Positions 29,708-37,990 of a DNA stretch of 64,000 nt are shown one piece after another. Location: assembly GCF_008329535.1 (NCBI RefSeq), contig NZ_NPKR01000003.1, positions 62,001 through 126,000 of the forward strand. The letters run 5' to 3'. Position numbers and translations under genes: made by a program. Positions within the stretch are counted from its first letter, which is position 1. The number at the start of each line of letters is the position of its first letter. The stretch is from Mycolicibacterium sp. P1-18 (GTDB lineage: Bacteria; Actinomycetota; Actinomycetes; Mycobacteriales; Mycobacteriaceae). The notes below the pieces were generated by a model. That model saw only the letters and a program-made list of their open reading frames with translations. It was not told the origin of the DNA and did not search any database.

Positions 29708-30307
29708 CTAGACGTCGGCGCCGGTGACCGACCGTGCGTAGGACCGCATGAGACCGGCGGCGACGGAGGGGTCCAGCGAGGAGTTGCCACCATTCAGATG
29801 CATGCCATACGCGTCTTCGAGCGCGACGAAGTTCTGCGCGATGGAGAGCACCGGTTCGGTGAGCACGAAGGCACCCGACGCGCGCCCCGCCTCGAGAACG
29901 GCCACGTACAGCGACACCTCGCGGTCGAACAGCAGGGTCAGCAATGTGCCGTGCGAGGGGTCGCGACCTGCGTTGACGGCCAATTCGTAGAGCGCCCGGT
30001 TGAGCATGTCGTCGTCACCGGCGGGCAAGCCGGAATCGATGAGGTTGACCAGGCGGTCGCGGGGATCGTCGAGCTTGCTGATCGCGTCGAGACGCTGCCA
30101 GTAGTACCGGTCCACGGCATTGCGGTAGACCTCGTCGACGAGGTCCTCGATCTCCGGGTAGTAGTAGGCGACCAACCTCGGCGAAATCTCCGCCGCGTCG
30201 GCGATGTCCTTCACCCGCATGCCGCCGACGCCCCGATTGGCGATGACGTCGATGGCGGCCGAGACGAGTTGGTTGCGGCGCGCATCCTGGTTTCGCACCC
30301 GCGCCAT
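29708..30307 (-). CDS. TetR-family regulator of the deacetylase/aminotransferase operon
   Basis: 199 residues. The helix-turn-helix reads 'IANRGVGGMRVKDIADAAEI' then 'SPRLVAYYYPEIEDLVDEVY'. A C-terminal domain of the kind found in amine- and betaine-responsive TetR proteins follows ('DDPRDRLVNLIDSGLPAGDD'). ATG 30307 has a purine-rich leader (GGAGAGG). Two matching palindromic sites flank the gene, one upstream of itself and one upstream of the deacetylase, which argues for repression of both. The inducer is probably an amine or acetylated amine, by context. Confidence 0.88.
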   Translation of the reverse strand: MARVRNQDARRNQLVSAAIDVIANRGVGGMRVKDIADAAEISPRLVAYYYPEIEDLVDEVYRNAVDRYYWQRLDAISKLDDPRDRLVNLIDSGLPAGDDDMLNRALYELAVNAGRDPSHGTLLTLLFDREVSLYVAVLEAGRASGAFVLTEPVLSIAQNFVALEDAYGMHLNGGNSSLDPSVAAGLMRSYARSVTGADV

Positions 30308-30385
30308 GACGACCCCGCCTCTCCGCTCGAACTCCGAGCGTACGGTATCGCCTGCCGGCCGACGGCCGGAGTCACGACCGACGGA

Positions 30386-30402
30386 TTGCGCTAGAGCGCA
30401 AA
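30386..30402. promoter_or_regulatory. TetR autoregulatory operator
   Basis: TTGCGCT-AG-AGCGCAA is an inverted repeat with 7-base arms, about 80 bases upstream of the tetR start. It shares 14 of 16 core bases with the site in front of the deacetylase gene (29568-29583). Confidence 0.65.
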
Positions 30403-30421
30403 CCATCCTGGCGAGGTGGCC

Positions 30422-31096
30422 TCACCAACCCAACTTGGCCGCAGCGAAGTCGGCCGCGCGGTCGACCGACCCGTCGTCGACGTAGGCGCTGTGGGCGGGA
30501 CGGTCGCGTCCGCCGGGCTCGCACACCGGATCGCCCGGGTTGCACAGTTCGAGGATCTTGCCGGCGAAGAGGTCTCCGACCTCGATCGGTGGCGCCTGCG
30601 AATCCAGCAGCGAGACAACCCGATTGGTGGGCAGCCCGAACAGCACCACCGAGGAGACGTGCGACGCGACCTCAGGTGGCAGCGGACCGGTGATCCCCGG
30701 CGGCAGGACGACGTCCGGCGGCAGGTGGTCGAAGGTGGTGTACGCCGCCACCGCGGCGCCCTGCGAGTAACCGCCGACCACCATCTTGGTATCCGGACAC
30801 GACTGTGCGACAGCGCGGATGGTGGTGCTGGCGTCGACGACGCCGTCGACCACCCGCGGGAAGTCGATGGACGCCGGATAAATCACCGCATGCTCGTCGA
30901 CCGTGCGCTCGCCTGCCCGGGCCCGCACCGCGGCGATGAACGGGTCGCCCACCTTTCCCGCGCCCGGCGCCTCGAACGTTCCGCGCGCGAATATCACCAA
31001 CACGTCGGAACACCCGTCGGCCGTCGCCGTGGCGGGACTCGCGGTCGACGTGCCGACTGCCCCCACGACGGCCAGCACCACGGCCGTCACCGGCAT
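30422..31096 (-). CDS. Secreted cutinase-family serine esterase
   Basis: About 224 residues. A signal peptide-like stretch (MPVTAVVLAVVGAV up to ATATA) precedes the cutinase domain: 'CSDVLVIFARGTFEAPGAGK', the nucleophile in 'VVGGYSQGAAVAAY', the catalytic Asp in 'CNPGDPVC' and the His in 'RPAHSAYVDDG'. Four cysteines match the two cutinase disulfides. It would hydrolyse cutin-like or lipid esters outside the cell. The signal peptide lacks basic residues if ATG 31096 is the start. An in-frame ATC at 31114, 7 bases after AGGGGGG, would add FRSIL and give a normal n-region, so the true start is unsure. Confidence 0.88.
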   Translation of the reverse strand: MPVTAVVLAVVGAVGTSTASPATATADGCSDVLVIFARGTFEAPGAGKVGDPFIAAVRARAGERTVDEHAVIYPASIDFPRVVDGVVDASTTIRAVAQSCPDTKMVVGGYSQGAAVAAYTTFDHLPPDVVLPPGITGPLPPEVASHVSSVVLFGLPTNRVVSLLDSQAPPIEVGDLFAGKILELCNPGDPVCEPGGRDRPAHSAYVDDGSVDRAADFAAAKLGW

Positions 31097-31285
31097 CAAG
31101 ATCGATCGAAAGATGGTGTGCCCCCCTGACCAGCTCGCCCCACGACAGTCAGCGAGCAGTACGCCCGGCGGCGGAGTCACCATGGGCGAGACAGGTGAAG
31201 TCCACCGGGTGAGCGTCTCACCAAATCAGTCGGCGCGCAGGTTGATCGTGAAGGTGACCGTGCCATCCACTGGTCGCCGCGCCGC

Positions 31286-32500
31286 TCAGCGGACGGTTTC
31301 GAAGACCGCCGCCAAGCCCTGCCCGCCGCCGATGCACATGGTCTCCAGGACGAACCGGGCGTCACGGCGGCGCGCCTCGAACGCCGCCGTCGCCAGGATG
31401 CGCGCGCCGGTGGCCCCGATGGGATGACCCAGTGAGATTCCCGAACCGTTGGGGTTGACCCGCTCGTCGAGCGGATCGATCTTCCACTCCGACAGCACCG
31501 CGAGAACCTGAGCGGCGAAGGCCTCGTTGAGTTCGACGAGGTCGACGTCGTCGAGGGTGAGCCCGGCCCGGTCCAGGGCGGCCGCCGAGGCGCTCACCGG
31601 TCCAATGCCCATGCGGTCGGGTGCGCAGCCGGTGACGGCCCACGAGCGCAGGGCCAGAAGCGGAGTGAGACCACGTGCGTCGGCCTCGGCGCGGGTGGTG
31701 ACGACGCACATTGCGGCGCCGTCGTTTTGGCCGGACGCGTTTCCGGCAGTCACCGTCGACCGGTCGTCGACCTTCGACCTCGTGGGACGCAACGCGGCCA
31801 ATCGCTCGACGGTGATGTCCGCCCGTGGATGCTCGTCACGGTCGACCACGGTGTCGGGCCGGCCTCGTGCGCCGGGAACCGTGACGGGCACCAGTTCGTC
31901 GGTGAAGCGGCCCTCCTCGTGGGCGGCGACGGCGCGGCGGTGCGAGCGGACCGACAGTTCGTCCTGCTCTTCCCGGGTGATGCCGTACTCCCGACGGAGG
32001 TTCTCGGCGGTCTCGATCATGCCACCGGCTACGGGATACGTTGAGCCGCCCGCCGTTTCACGCGCACGATCGAGTCGGTCCAGTAGTGCGATGCCACCCT
32101 GGCGCACTCCGGTGCGCAGTCCCAGGGCGTAGTGCTCGACGTTGGACATCGATTCCGCGCCGCCGGCGACGACGACGCGGGCCGCCCCGGTGGCGACCTG
32201 ACCCGCCGCATACAACACCGCCTGCAGGCCCGAACCACAGCGGCGGTCGATCTGCAGACCGGGCACCGACATCCCAAGCCCGGCGTCCAGAGCCGCAATT
32301 CGTCCGATGGCGGGCGCCTCTCCGTTGGCGTAGCCGTTGCCCAGGACGACGTCGTCGACGTCGCCCTCCCCCAACCCGGAACGGGCCACGAGCGCCTTGA
32401 GCACGACGGTGGCCAACTCGGCCGCGGTCAGTGCCGCGAGCACACCACCCATGCGGCCTACGGGAGTTCGGAGTGGGTGACAGATGACGACGTCGGACAT
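31286..32500 (-). CDS. Acetyl-CoA acyltransferase (thiolase)
   Basis: 404 residues. Thiolase motifs: the acyl-enzyme Cys in 'LQIDRRCGSGLQAVLYAAGQ', the signature 'VNPNGSGISLGHPIGATGAR', and the C-terminal active Cys in 'FVLETMCIGGGQGLAAVFE'. It degrades (or builds) 3-ketoacyl-CoA in beta-oxidation. A minus-strand TACGGT -10 box at 32507-32512 lies 6 bases before ATG 32500, so the mRNA is probably leaderless. It is divergent from a TetR gene. Confidence 0.93.
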   Translation of the reverse strand: MSDVVICHPLRTPVGRMGGVLAALTAAELATVVLKALVARSGLGEGDVDDVVLGNGYANGEAPAIGRIAALDAGLGMSVPGLQIDRRCGSGLQAVLYAAGQVATGAARVVVAGGAESMSNVEHYALGLRTGVRQGGIALLDRLDRARETAGGSTYPVAGGMIETAENLRREYGITREEQDELSVRSHRRAVAAHEEGRFTDELVPVTVPGARGRPDTVVDRDEHPRADITVERLAALRPTRSKVDDRSTVTAGNASGQNDGAAMCVVTTRAEADARGLTPLLALRSWAVTGCAPDRMGIGPVSASAAALDRAGLTLDDVDLVELNEAFAAQVLAVLSEWKIDPLDERVNPNGSGISLGHPIGATGARILATAAFEARRRDARFVLETMCIGGGQGLAAVFETVR

Positions 32501-32506
32501 CGTCCC

Positions 32507-32609
32507 ACCGTAGGACGCAGATTGGACGGCGTGAAATACATAGATCGGCGGGATTGAGACGTGCAGCATTCCGATCGACGGCGGCGCAACACCGCCCCGG
32601 GCCTACGAT
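32507..32609. promoter_or_regulatory. Divergent leaderless promoters for thiolase and TetR
   Basis: Minus-strand TACGGT (32507-32512) serves the thiolase ATG at 32500, and plus-strand TACGAT (32604-32609) serves the TetR ATG at 32617. Both -10 boxes are 6-7 bases from the start codon. I found no clear long palindrome between them. Confidence 0.5.
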
Positions 32610-32616
32610 GGAGGCC

Positions 32617-33186
32617 ATGGCACGGCCGCGGGAATTCGATCGTGCCGAGGCGCTGACCCAGGCGATGCACCTGTTTTGGCAACAGGGCTACGAGCGCACC
32701 ACGCTCAAGGACCTCACCGTGGCGATGGGAATCTCGGCGCCGAGTCTGTACAACGCCTTCGGCGACAAGAAGGCCCTCTACGAGGAAGCCGTTGCGCTCT
32801 ATCTGACGACGCCCGCCGTCGTGGTCCCCCAAGCGGTCGGCGAGGCCACCGCCCGCGACGTCGTCGCCACGATTTTCGACGTCGCGGTGCGCGAGTACTG
32901 CAGCACCGAGCACCCGCCGGGGTGCTTCGTCATCTCCGATCCACTGCTCGACGAATACCGCCGGGAGGGGTTGCAGGCCATCCGGGCCCGCCTCGAGCGA
33001 GCCAAGGAGGAGGGCGACTTGCCCGTCGACGCGGACGTCGAGGCGCTGACCGACTACGTCGACGTCGTCTTGCGCGGGTTGTCGTCACGCGCCCGAGACG
33101 GCGCCGACGCCGAGACCCTGCGTGCGGTCGCCGAGGTGGCGATCAGTGCATGGCCCGCCGGCCGTCGAGGCGCCCGGCGGCGATAG
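32617..33186 (+). CDS. TetR-family regulator
   Basis: 189 residues starting MARPREFDRAEALTQAM, the typical opening of a TetR subgroup. The helix-turn-helix is 'TTLKDLTVAMGISAPSLYNA' then 'FGDKKALYEEAV'. The C-terminal part carries 'PPGCFVISDPLLDEYRR', as in TetR proteins near oxidoreductases and thiolases. The start is set by TACGAT-N7-ATG. An ATG at 32608 overlaps the -10 box itself and is unlikely. Divergent from the thiolase gene, its probable target. Confidence 0.88.
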   Translation: MARPREFDRAEALTQAMHLFWQQGYERTTLKDLTVAMGISAPSLYNAFGDKKALYEEAVALYLTTPAVVVPQAVGEATARDVVATIFDVAVREYCSTEHPPGCFVISDPLLDEYRREGLQAIRARLERAKEEGDLPVDADVEALTDYVDVVLRGLSSRARDGADAETLRAVAEVAISAWPAGRRGARRR

Positions 33187-33402
33187 CCCGGCAGTGCACC
33201 GCCCCGGTCCGTCCCCACTAGGGTAGTTTTATCATTCACGCTACAAAAAGGGCGGGCCAACGCAGGCCGTGCCAAACACTTTGCACGCGAATAGGATTCA
33301 CACCGTCTGATACGGAGAGGACCAAGTTCCCCGACGCTGGACCATTTTCGGCGCGTACCTTCGTCGAACCGGCGGCGGCAGCAGGCGAATGACGGAACGG
33401 CG
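33187..33402. other. Non-coding spacer between TetR and the mmpL remnant
   Basis: 216 bases with a locally AT-richer part around 33220-33250. I see no convincing ORF, hairpin terminator or RNA gene in it. Confidence 0.4.
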
Positions 33403-36245
33403 TCACGACGACCGTGCGGCAGGCGCGTCCCCGTGGACCGGAGCCCGGCGCGGACGGTTGGGGACGTTCAGCGGCCACCAAAACCACCGGCCGAGGATCG
33501 CCGCAATCGAGGGCGTCATCAGGGACCGGACGACGAGGGTGTCGAACAGCAACCCGAGCCCGATCGTCGATCCGGCTTGGCCGACATGGCGTAGATCGCT
33601 GGAAAGCATCGAGAACATGGTGAAGGCGAACACCAACCCGGCCGCGGTCACCACGCTCCCGGTGCTACCCATGGTCCTGATGATGCCCGTCTTGATTCCC
33701 GCCCCGACCTCCTCCTTGAATCGTGACACCAGGAGCAGGTTGTAGTCCGATCCGACGGCCAGCAGGACGATCACCGAGAAGGCCAGCACGATCCAGTGCA
33801 TGTCCATGCCGATGATCCGTTCCCAGATCAGCACCGACAGGCCGAACGACGCACCGAGCGACAGAAGTACGGTGCCGACGATCACCAGTGAAGCCACCAA
33901 GGCGCGGGTGATCACCAACATGACCAAGAAGATCAGGACGATCGCGGCGAAGGCGGCGATCATCAGGTCGTACTTGGCCCCACTCTGGATGTCCCGGTAG
34001 GTCGCCGCAGTGCCCGTGAGCGACACCTTGGCGTCGGCCAGCGGGGTGCCCTTCACCGCTTCGTGAGCGGCGATGAGCTCGCCGTCGACCACCGAGATGC
34101 CCAGCTCGGTCGCCGGGTCGACGTCGTGGGTGATGACGAAGCGGGCGGCCTTTCCATCCGGTGACAGGAACAGCTTCAGGCCGCGCTTGAAGTCGGCATT
34201 CTGCAGCACCTCCGGCGGTAGGTAGAAGTAGTCGTCGCTCTTGGAGGCGTCGAAAGCCTGTCCCATCGCGGCCGCCGTGTCGGTCATCTGCTGCATCTGA
34301 TCGAACAACCCGGAGAACGTGGTGTGGATGCCTGCAGGGTTTGCTGCATGGTGGTGGCGGTAGCGATGATCGGCGGCAACTGTGCGGCCAGTTGCGGGGT
34401 GAGCGCGTCGATGTCGCCGAAGTCCTCGATCAGCGCCGTCATGTTGCTGCTGAACCCGTCGACGCCGTCGACGGCGTCGAAGGCCGATCGAGCTCCCCAA
34501 CACACCGGGATGTTGAAACAGTTGGGCTCCCAGTAGAAGTAGTTGCGCAGCGGGCGCACCGCGTCGTCGAAGTCGGCCAGATGATCGCGCATCTGATCCA
34601 CCGAGTCCTTCATCGCGGACATGTCGGTGACGGTACGACCCGTGGCGTCGGAGAACCGCGTCATCATCGAGTGCATGGTCTGCATCGACGTGATCATGGT
34701 GCCAAGGTCGGTGGCCATCGTGTCCATGTCGTTCATCCGGGTCCTCAGGAACTGGAGGTTCTGGGTGATGGGCACCGCTTGCATGCCCACCTGATACGGG
34801 ATGGAACTGTGGGCGATCGGTGAGCCCAACGGCCTGGTGATGCTCTGTACCATGGCGATTCCTCGAATCCGGAACAGTGCCTTGGCGATTCGGTCCAAGA
34901 CGATCATGTCGCCGGAATTGCGCAGGTCGTGGTCGGACTCGACCATCATGACGTCGGGGTTGAGCCGGGCTGCACTGAAGTGCTTCTCGGCCGCGTTGTA
35001 TCCCTCGTTGGACGGCACCGTGTCGGGAATGTAGTGGCGGTCCTCGTAGCTGGTCGTGTACCCCGGCACGGCAAGGATTCCCAGAACGGCGATGGCAACA
35101 GCCACCGCGAGGACGGGAACGGGCCAGCGGACCGTGGCGGTTCCGATGCGGCGCCATCCGCGGGTCTTCATCGCACGCTTCGGCTCGAGCAGTCCGAACC
35201 GGCTAGCCACGGCGAGGATGGCAGGTGCCACCGTCAGCGCCGCCGCGACGACGACGACCACGCCGAGGGCCGCGGGCAAGGCCAACGACGTGAAGTAGGT
35301 CAGCCGGGTCAGTCGCAGGCACAGCACCGCTCCGGCGATGGTCAGCCCGGATCCCAGGATGACGTGTGCCACGCCACGGAATGCGCTGTAGTACGCCGTC
35401 TCCGGATCTTCACCGGACTGTCTCGCTTCGTGGTAGCGCCCGATGAGGAAGATCGCGTAGTCGGCGCCGGCGGCGATCGCCAACGCGGTGAGCAGGCTGA
35501 CCGAGAAGGTGGAGAAGTCAAGCAGTTTGGCGTGCCCGAGCAACGCGACCACGCCGCGCGCGGCACCCATCTCGACGCCGACCATCGCCAGGATCAGCAG
35601 CACCGTGCCGATCGAGCGGTACACGATCAGCAGCATGATGGTGATCACGACCATCGTGACGGCCATCATCGTCACCATGCTCTTGTCACCGGCGAGCGCG
35701 GTGTCGGTGGTGAGCGGCGCGGGCCCCGTCACGTAGGCGCGCACACCCGGCGGCGCCTGCGTGTGGTCGACGACGCCGCGCACCGCCTCGACCGACGCGT
35801 TGCCCAGGGTGCTGCCCTGGTCTCCGGCGAGGTTGAGTTGCACGTACGCGGCCTTGCCGTCAGCGCTCTGCGCGCCGGCCGCGGTGATCAGGTCCCCCCA
35901 GAAGTTCTGGATGTGTTGGACATGGACGGTGTCCCTCTGCAGCTCGTCGACGAGGGTGTCGTAGTAGCGGTGGGCCGCATCGCCGAGCGGCTGGTCACCG
36001 ACCAGGACGACCATGGCCACGCTGTCGGAGGTGAACTCGCCGAACTTCTTGCCCATCTCCTTGGCGGCCATGACCGCCGGCGCATCCTGCGGGGACGACG
36101 ACACCGCATTCTGCTGCCCCACCGCCTCGATCTGTGGCACCAGCAAGTTCAGTGCCGCCGTCACGGCGACCCAAGCGAGAATGATGGGAATGGCAGCCCT
36201 CCGCATGATCCGGGCGGCTCGGGACGGTCCGCCGTGGGCGCTCAT
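33403..36245 (-). pseudogene. mmpL: mmpL RND-type lipid/drug transporter, broken by one-base frameshift
   Basis: Two frames together encode one MmpL of about 947 residues, the normal family length. The first part (from ATG 36245) has the N-terminal membrane segment, loop D1 and the TM cluster 'SLLTALAIAAGADYAIFLIG', up to '[16 protein letters not shown]'. The second continues '[17 protein letters not shown]' through '[20 protein letters not shown]' to the end. The switch is at 34327-34332: CTG CAG GC ATC CAC reads as a codon short of one base. Without repair the first frame stops at 34284. Such exporters carry lipids, siderophores or drugs with MmpS. ATG 36245 overlaps the mmpS stop (ATGA). 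It is either a true pseudogene or a sequencing error. Confidence 0.85.
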
Positions 36246-36682
36246 GCGGCTTTGTCCAAACAGAACGCCTGTGCATCGCGGCCGGATGCGTGGTGTTCGG
36301 CGGTGACGGTTCCGTTGACCAGGATGCGACATCCGAGCGTCGCGACATTGCCCTGTGCAACGAGATTCGCGAACACGCCGGGATCGGTGGTGGTCACCGT
36401 TACCGACCACGGCAGTTCGGTGAAGTCGGCCTCGCGGGTCTGCCCGTTCACGTCGAGGTAGCTCACCGAACCAGAGGCCTCTCGCGGCCCGACGACCTCG
36501 TAGGTCACCGTCTTGCGGTTGAACGCCACGATGGCGTCGGTTCCCGCGCCAGCCGCCGACTCCGGGAGATCACTGCCGAAGAATCCCCGCAGGCGCGACA
36601 CCACGACGGCTGCGACCACGACGGACACCAGGACGATTAGCACGACCCAGAACCGTTTCGCCGCTTGGGCTATCGATGTCAT
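36242..36682 (-). CDS. mmpS: MmpS-family membrane accessory protein
   Basis: 146 residues: one N-terminal membrane helix ('FWVVLIVLVSVVVAAVVVSR') and a periplasmic beta domain with the family motifs 'VTYEVVGPREASGSVSYLDV', 'ELPWSVTVTTTDPGVFANLV' and 'AQGNVATLGCRILVNGTV'. MmpS proteins work with the MmpL encoded next to them in export. ATG 36682 is chosen; ATG 36694 is close by. The gene shares a 159-base divergent promoter region with the CsoR-family gene, whose operator lies 130 bases upstream of mmpS. Confidence 0.9.
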   Translation of the reverse strand: MTSIAQAAKRFWVVLIVLVSVVVAAVVVSRLRGFFGSDLPESAAGAGTDAIVAFNRKTVTYEVVGPREASGSVSYLDVNGQTREADFTELPWSVTVTTTDPGVFANLVAQGNVATLGCRILVNGTVTAEHHASGRDAQAFCLDKAA

Positions 36683-36811
36683 GTCACTTTCCATTCCTCG
36701 ACGTCTGCCGGCTGGCAGGGGGCGGGCCTTGCCGACCGTGGGTCTAGTGGCGGCGAATCGCCGCCTACGTCGCCAGGACGCCCACGCCCAGTGAAGTCTT
36801 CGCCACCATGT

Positions 36812-36835
36812 ATACCCTACGGGGTATGGTATAAA
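36812..36835. promoter_or_regulatory. CsoR/CstR-type operator overlapping the promoter
   Basis: ATACCC-TACG-GGGTAT (36812-36827) is the inverted repeat with C/G runs and AT ends typical of CsoR-family operators. It abuts the -10-like TATAAA (36830-36835) that lies 6 bases before the regulator's ATG at 36842. A bound repressor would cover the promoter. Confidence 0.8.
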
Positions 36836-36838
36836 TGA

Positions 36839-37141
<303 letters not shown>

Positions 37142-37178
37142 CGCCCAGCCCGGGCGCGATACGAAAGGACGCACGACA

Positions 37179-37802
37179 ATGACCGAATCTCACGACCTGA
37201 CCGACCCCCGAATCCCCTCGGTGACGATGTGGTTCGACCCGGTCTGCCTCTTCTCGTGGAACACCGCGCGCTGGCTCGTCAAGGCAGGCGCCGCAGTTGG
37301 ATTCGACGTCGACTGGCAACTGGCGAATCTGGCGATCCTCAACGAGGGCCGCGAGCTTCCGCCGCAGCAGCAGACACGCATGGTCGACTCGCGCCGCATC
37401 GGCAGGCTCATGGCCGCCGTCCAGAGGGAGACCGGATCGGCTGGCCTGTCCGCCGCCTACTTCACCTTTGGCCGCCACTACTTCGACGACGCACCGGGCG
37501 TGGTCGACGACGCCCTGATCTCCCAAGTCATCCAAAGCGCCAATGCCGACGACGTCTCACCCGCCGCGCTGACGGACTCGTCCCTCGACGAGCTGGTGGC
37601 GAAGTCCCACGCCGCCGGGCAAGCCGCCCTCGGTGAGACCGGCGGCAGTCCCATCGTCTCGGTCGACGGGCACGCCTTCTTCGGACCCGTGCTGACCTCG
37701 GTGCCCACCGACGATCAGACGGTGCCGCTGTTCACGGCCCTCGCGACGCTGGCGTCAACCAGCTCGTTCAGCCAGCTGCAGCGTCCGCGCCCGGCCCACT
37801 AG
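37179..37802 (+). CDS. Rv2466c-like thioredoxin-fold protein with CxxS active site
   Basis: 207 residues of the DsbA/FrnE-like fold. It aligns along its length with mycobacterial Rv2466c, a mycothiol-linked oxidoreductase/nitroreductase: 'MWFDPVCLFSW' near residue 17, 'WQLANLAILNEGRELP', 'ALISQVIQSANADD' and 'GSPIVSVDGHAFFGPVLTSV'. Rv2466c has a CPWC motif; here it is C23-L-F-S26, so the resolving cysteine is lost and the enzyme must act through one thiol, perhaps with mycothiol or a persulfide. RBS GAAAGGA precedes ATG 37179. It sits 37 bases after the CstR-like gene. Confidence 0.85.
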   Translation: MTESHDLTDPRIPSVTMWFDPVCLFSWNTARWLVKAGAAVGFDVDWQLANLAILNEGRELPPQQQTRMVDSRRIGRLMAAVQRETGSAGLSAAYFTFGRHYFDDAPGVVDDALISQVIQSANADDVSPAALTDSSLDELVAKSHAAGQAALGETGGSPIVSVDGHAFFGPVLTSVPTDDQTVPLFTALATLASTSSFSQLQRPRPAH

Positions 37803-37814
37803 AGGACGGCGACC

Positions 37815-37982
37815 ATGTGTCATGCCGTGAAGTGCCGCACCTGCGGAAAGACCACCTGGTCGGGGTGTGGTTCACACGTCGACGCCGTCAAGCGGGGCGT
37901 GCCCGCAGCCCAGTGGTGTGGCGGCCACCCCACGACCGAAGCTTCGACACCTCGCCGAAGCCCCTTTTGGAAGAAGAGGTAG
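37815..37982 (+). CDS. Small cysteine-rich protein in the sulfur operon
   Basis: 55 residues with five cysteines: C2-x4-C7-x2-C10-x7-C18-x16-C35, plus His at 3, 21 and 38, and a basic C-terminal tail. The core 'CRTCGKTTWSGCGSH' looks like a zinc-ribbon or redox knuckle; I recall similar short proteins with a GKTTWxGCG core in other bacteria but no assigned function. A clear RBS (GAGGA, 8 bases) precedes ATG 37815. It starts 12 bases after the Rv2466c-like gene and ends 8 bases before the flavoprotein, so it is in the operon. Possible roles: sulfane-sulfur carrier, metal binding, or a partner of the flavoprotein. Confidence 0.8.
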   Translation: MCHAVKCRTCGKTTWSGCGSHVDAVKRGVPAAQWCGGHPTTEASTPRRSPFWKKR

Positions 37983-37990
37983 GTAGGAAC

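Noticed and set aside
37817..37990. A longer N-terminus for the SQR-like protein starting at a GTG
   Set aside because: The added residues lack a flavoprotein pattern and overlap the well-supported Cys-rich ORF; ATG 37991 places the FAD motif at residue 7 as expected.
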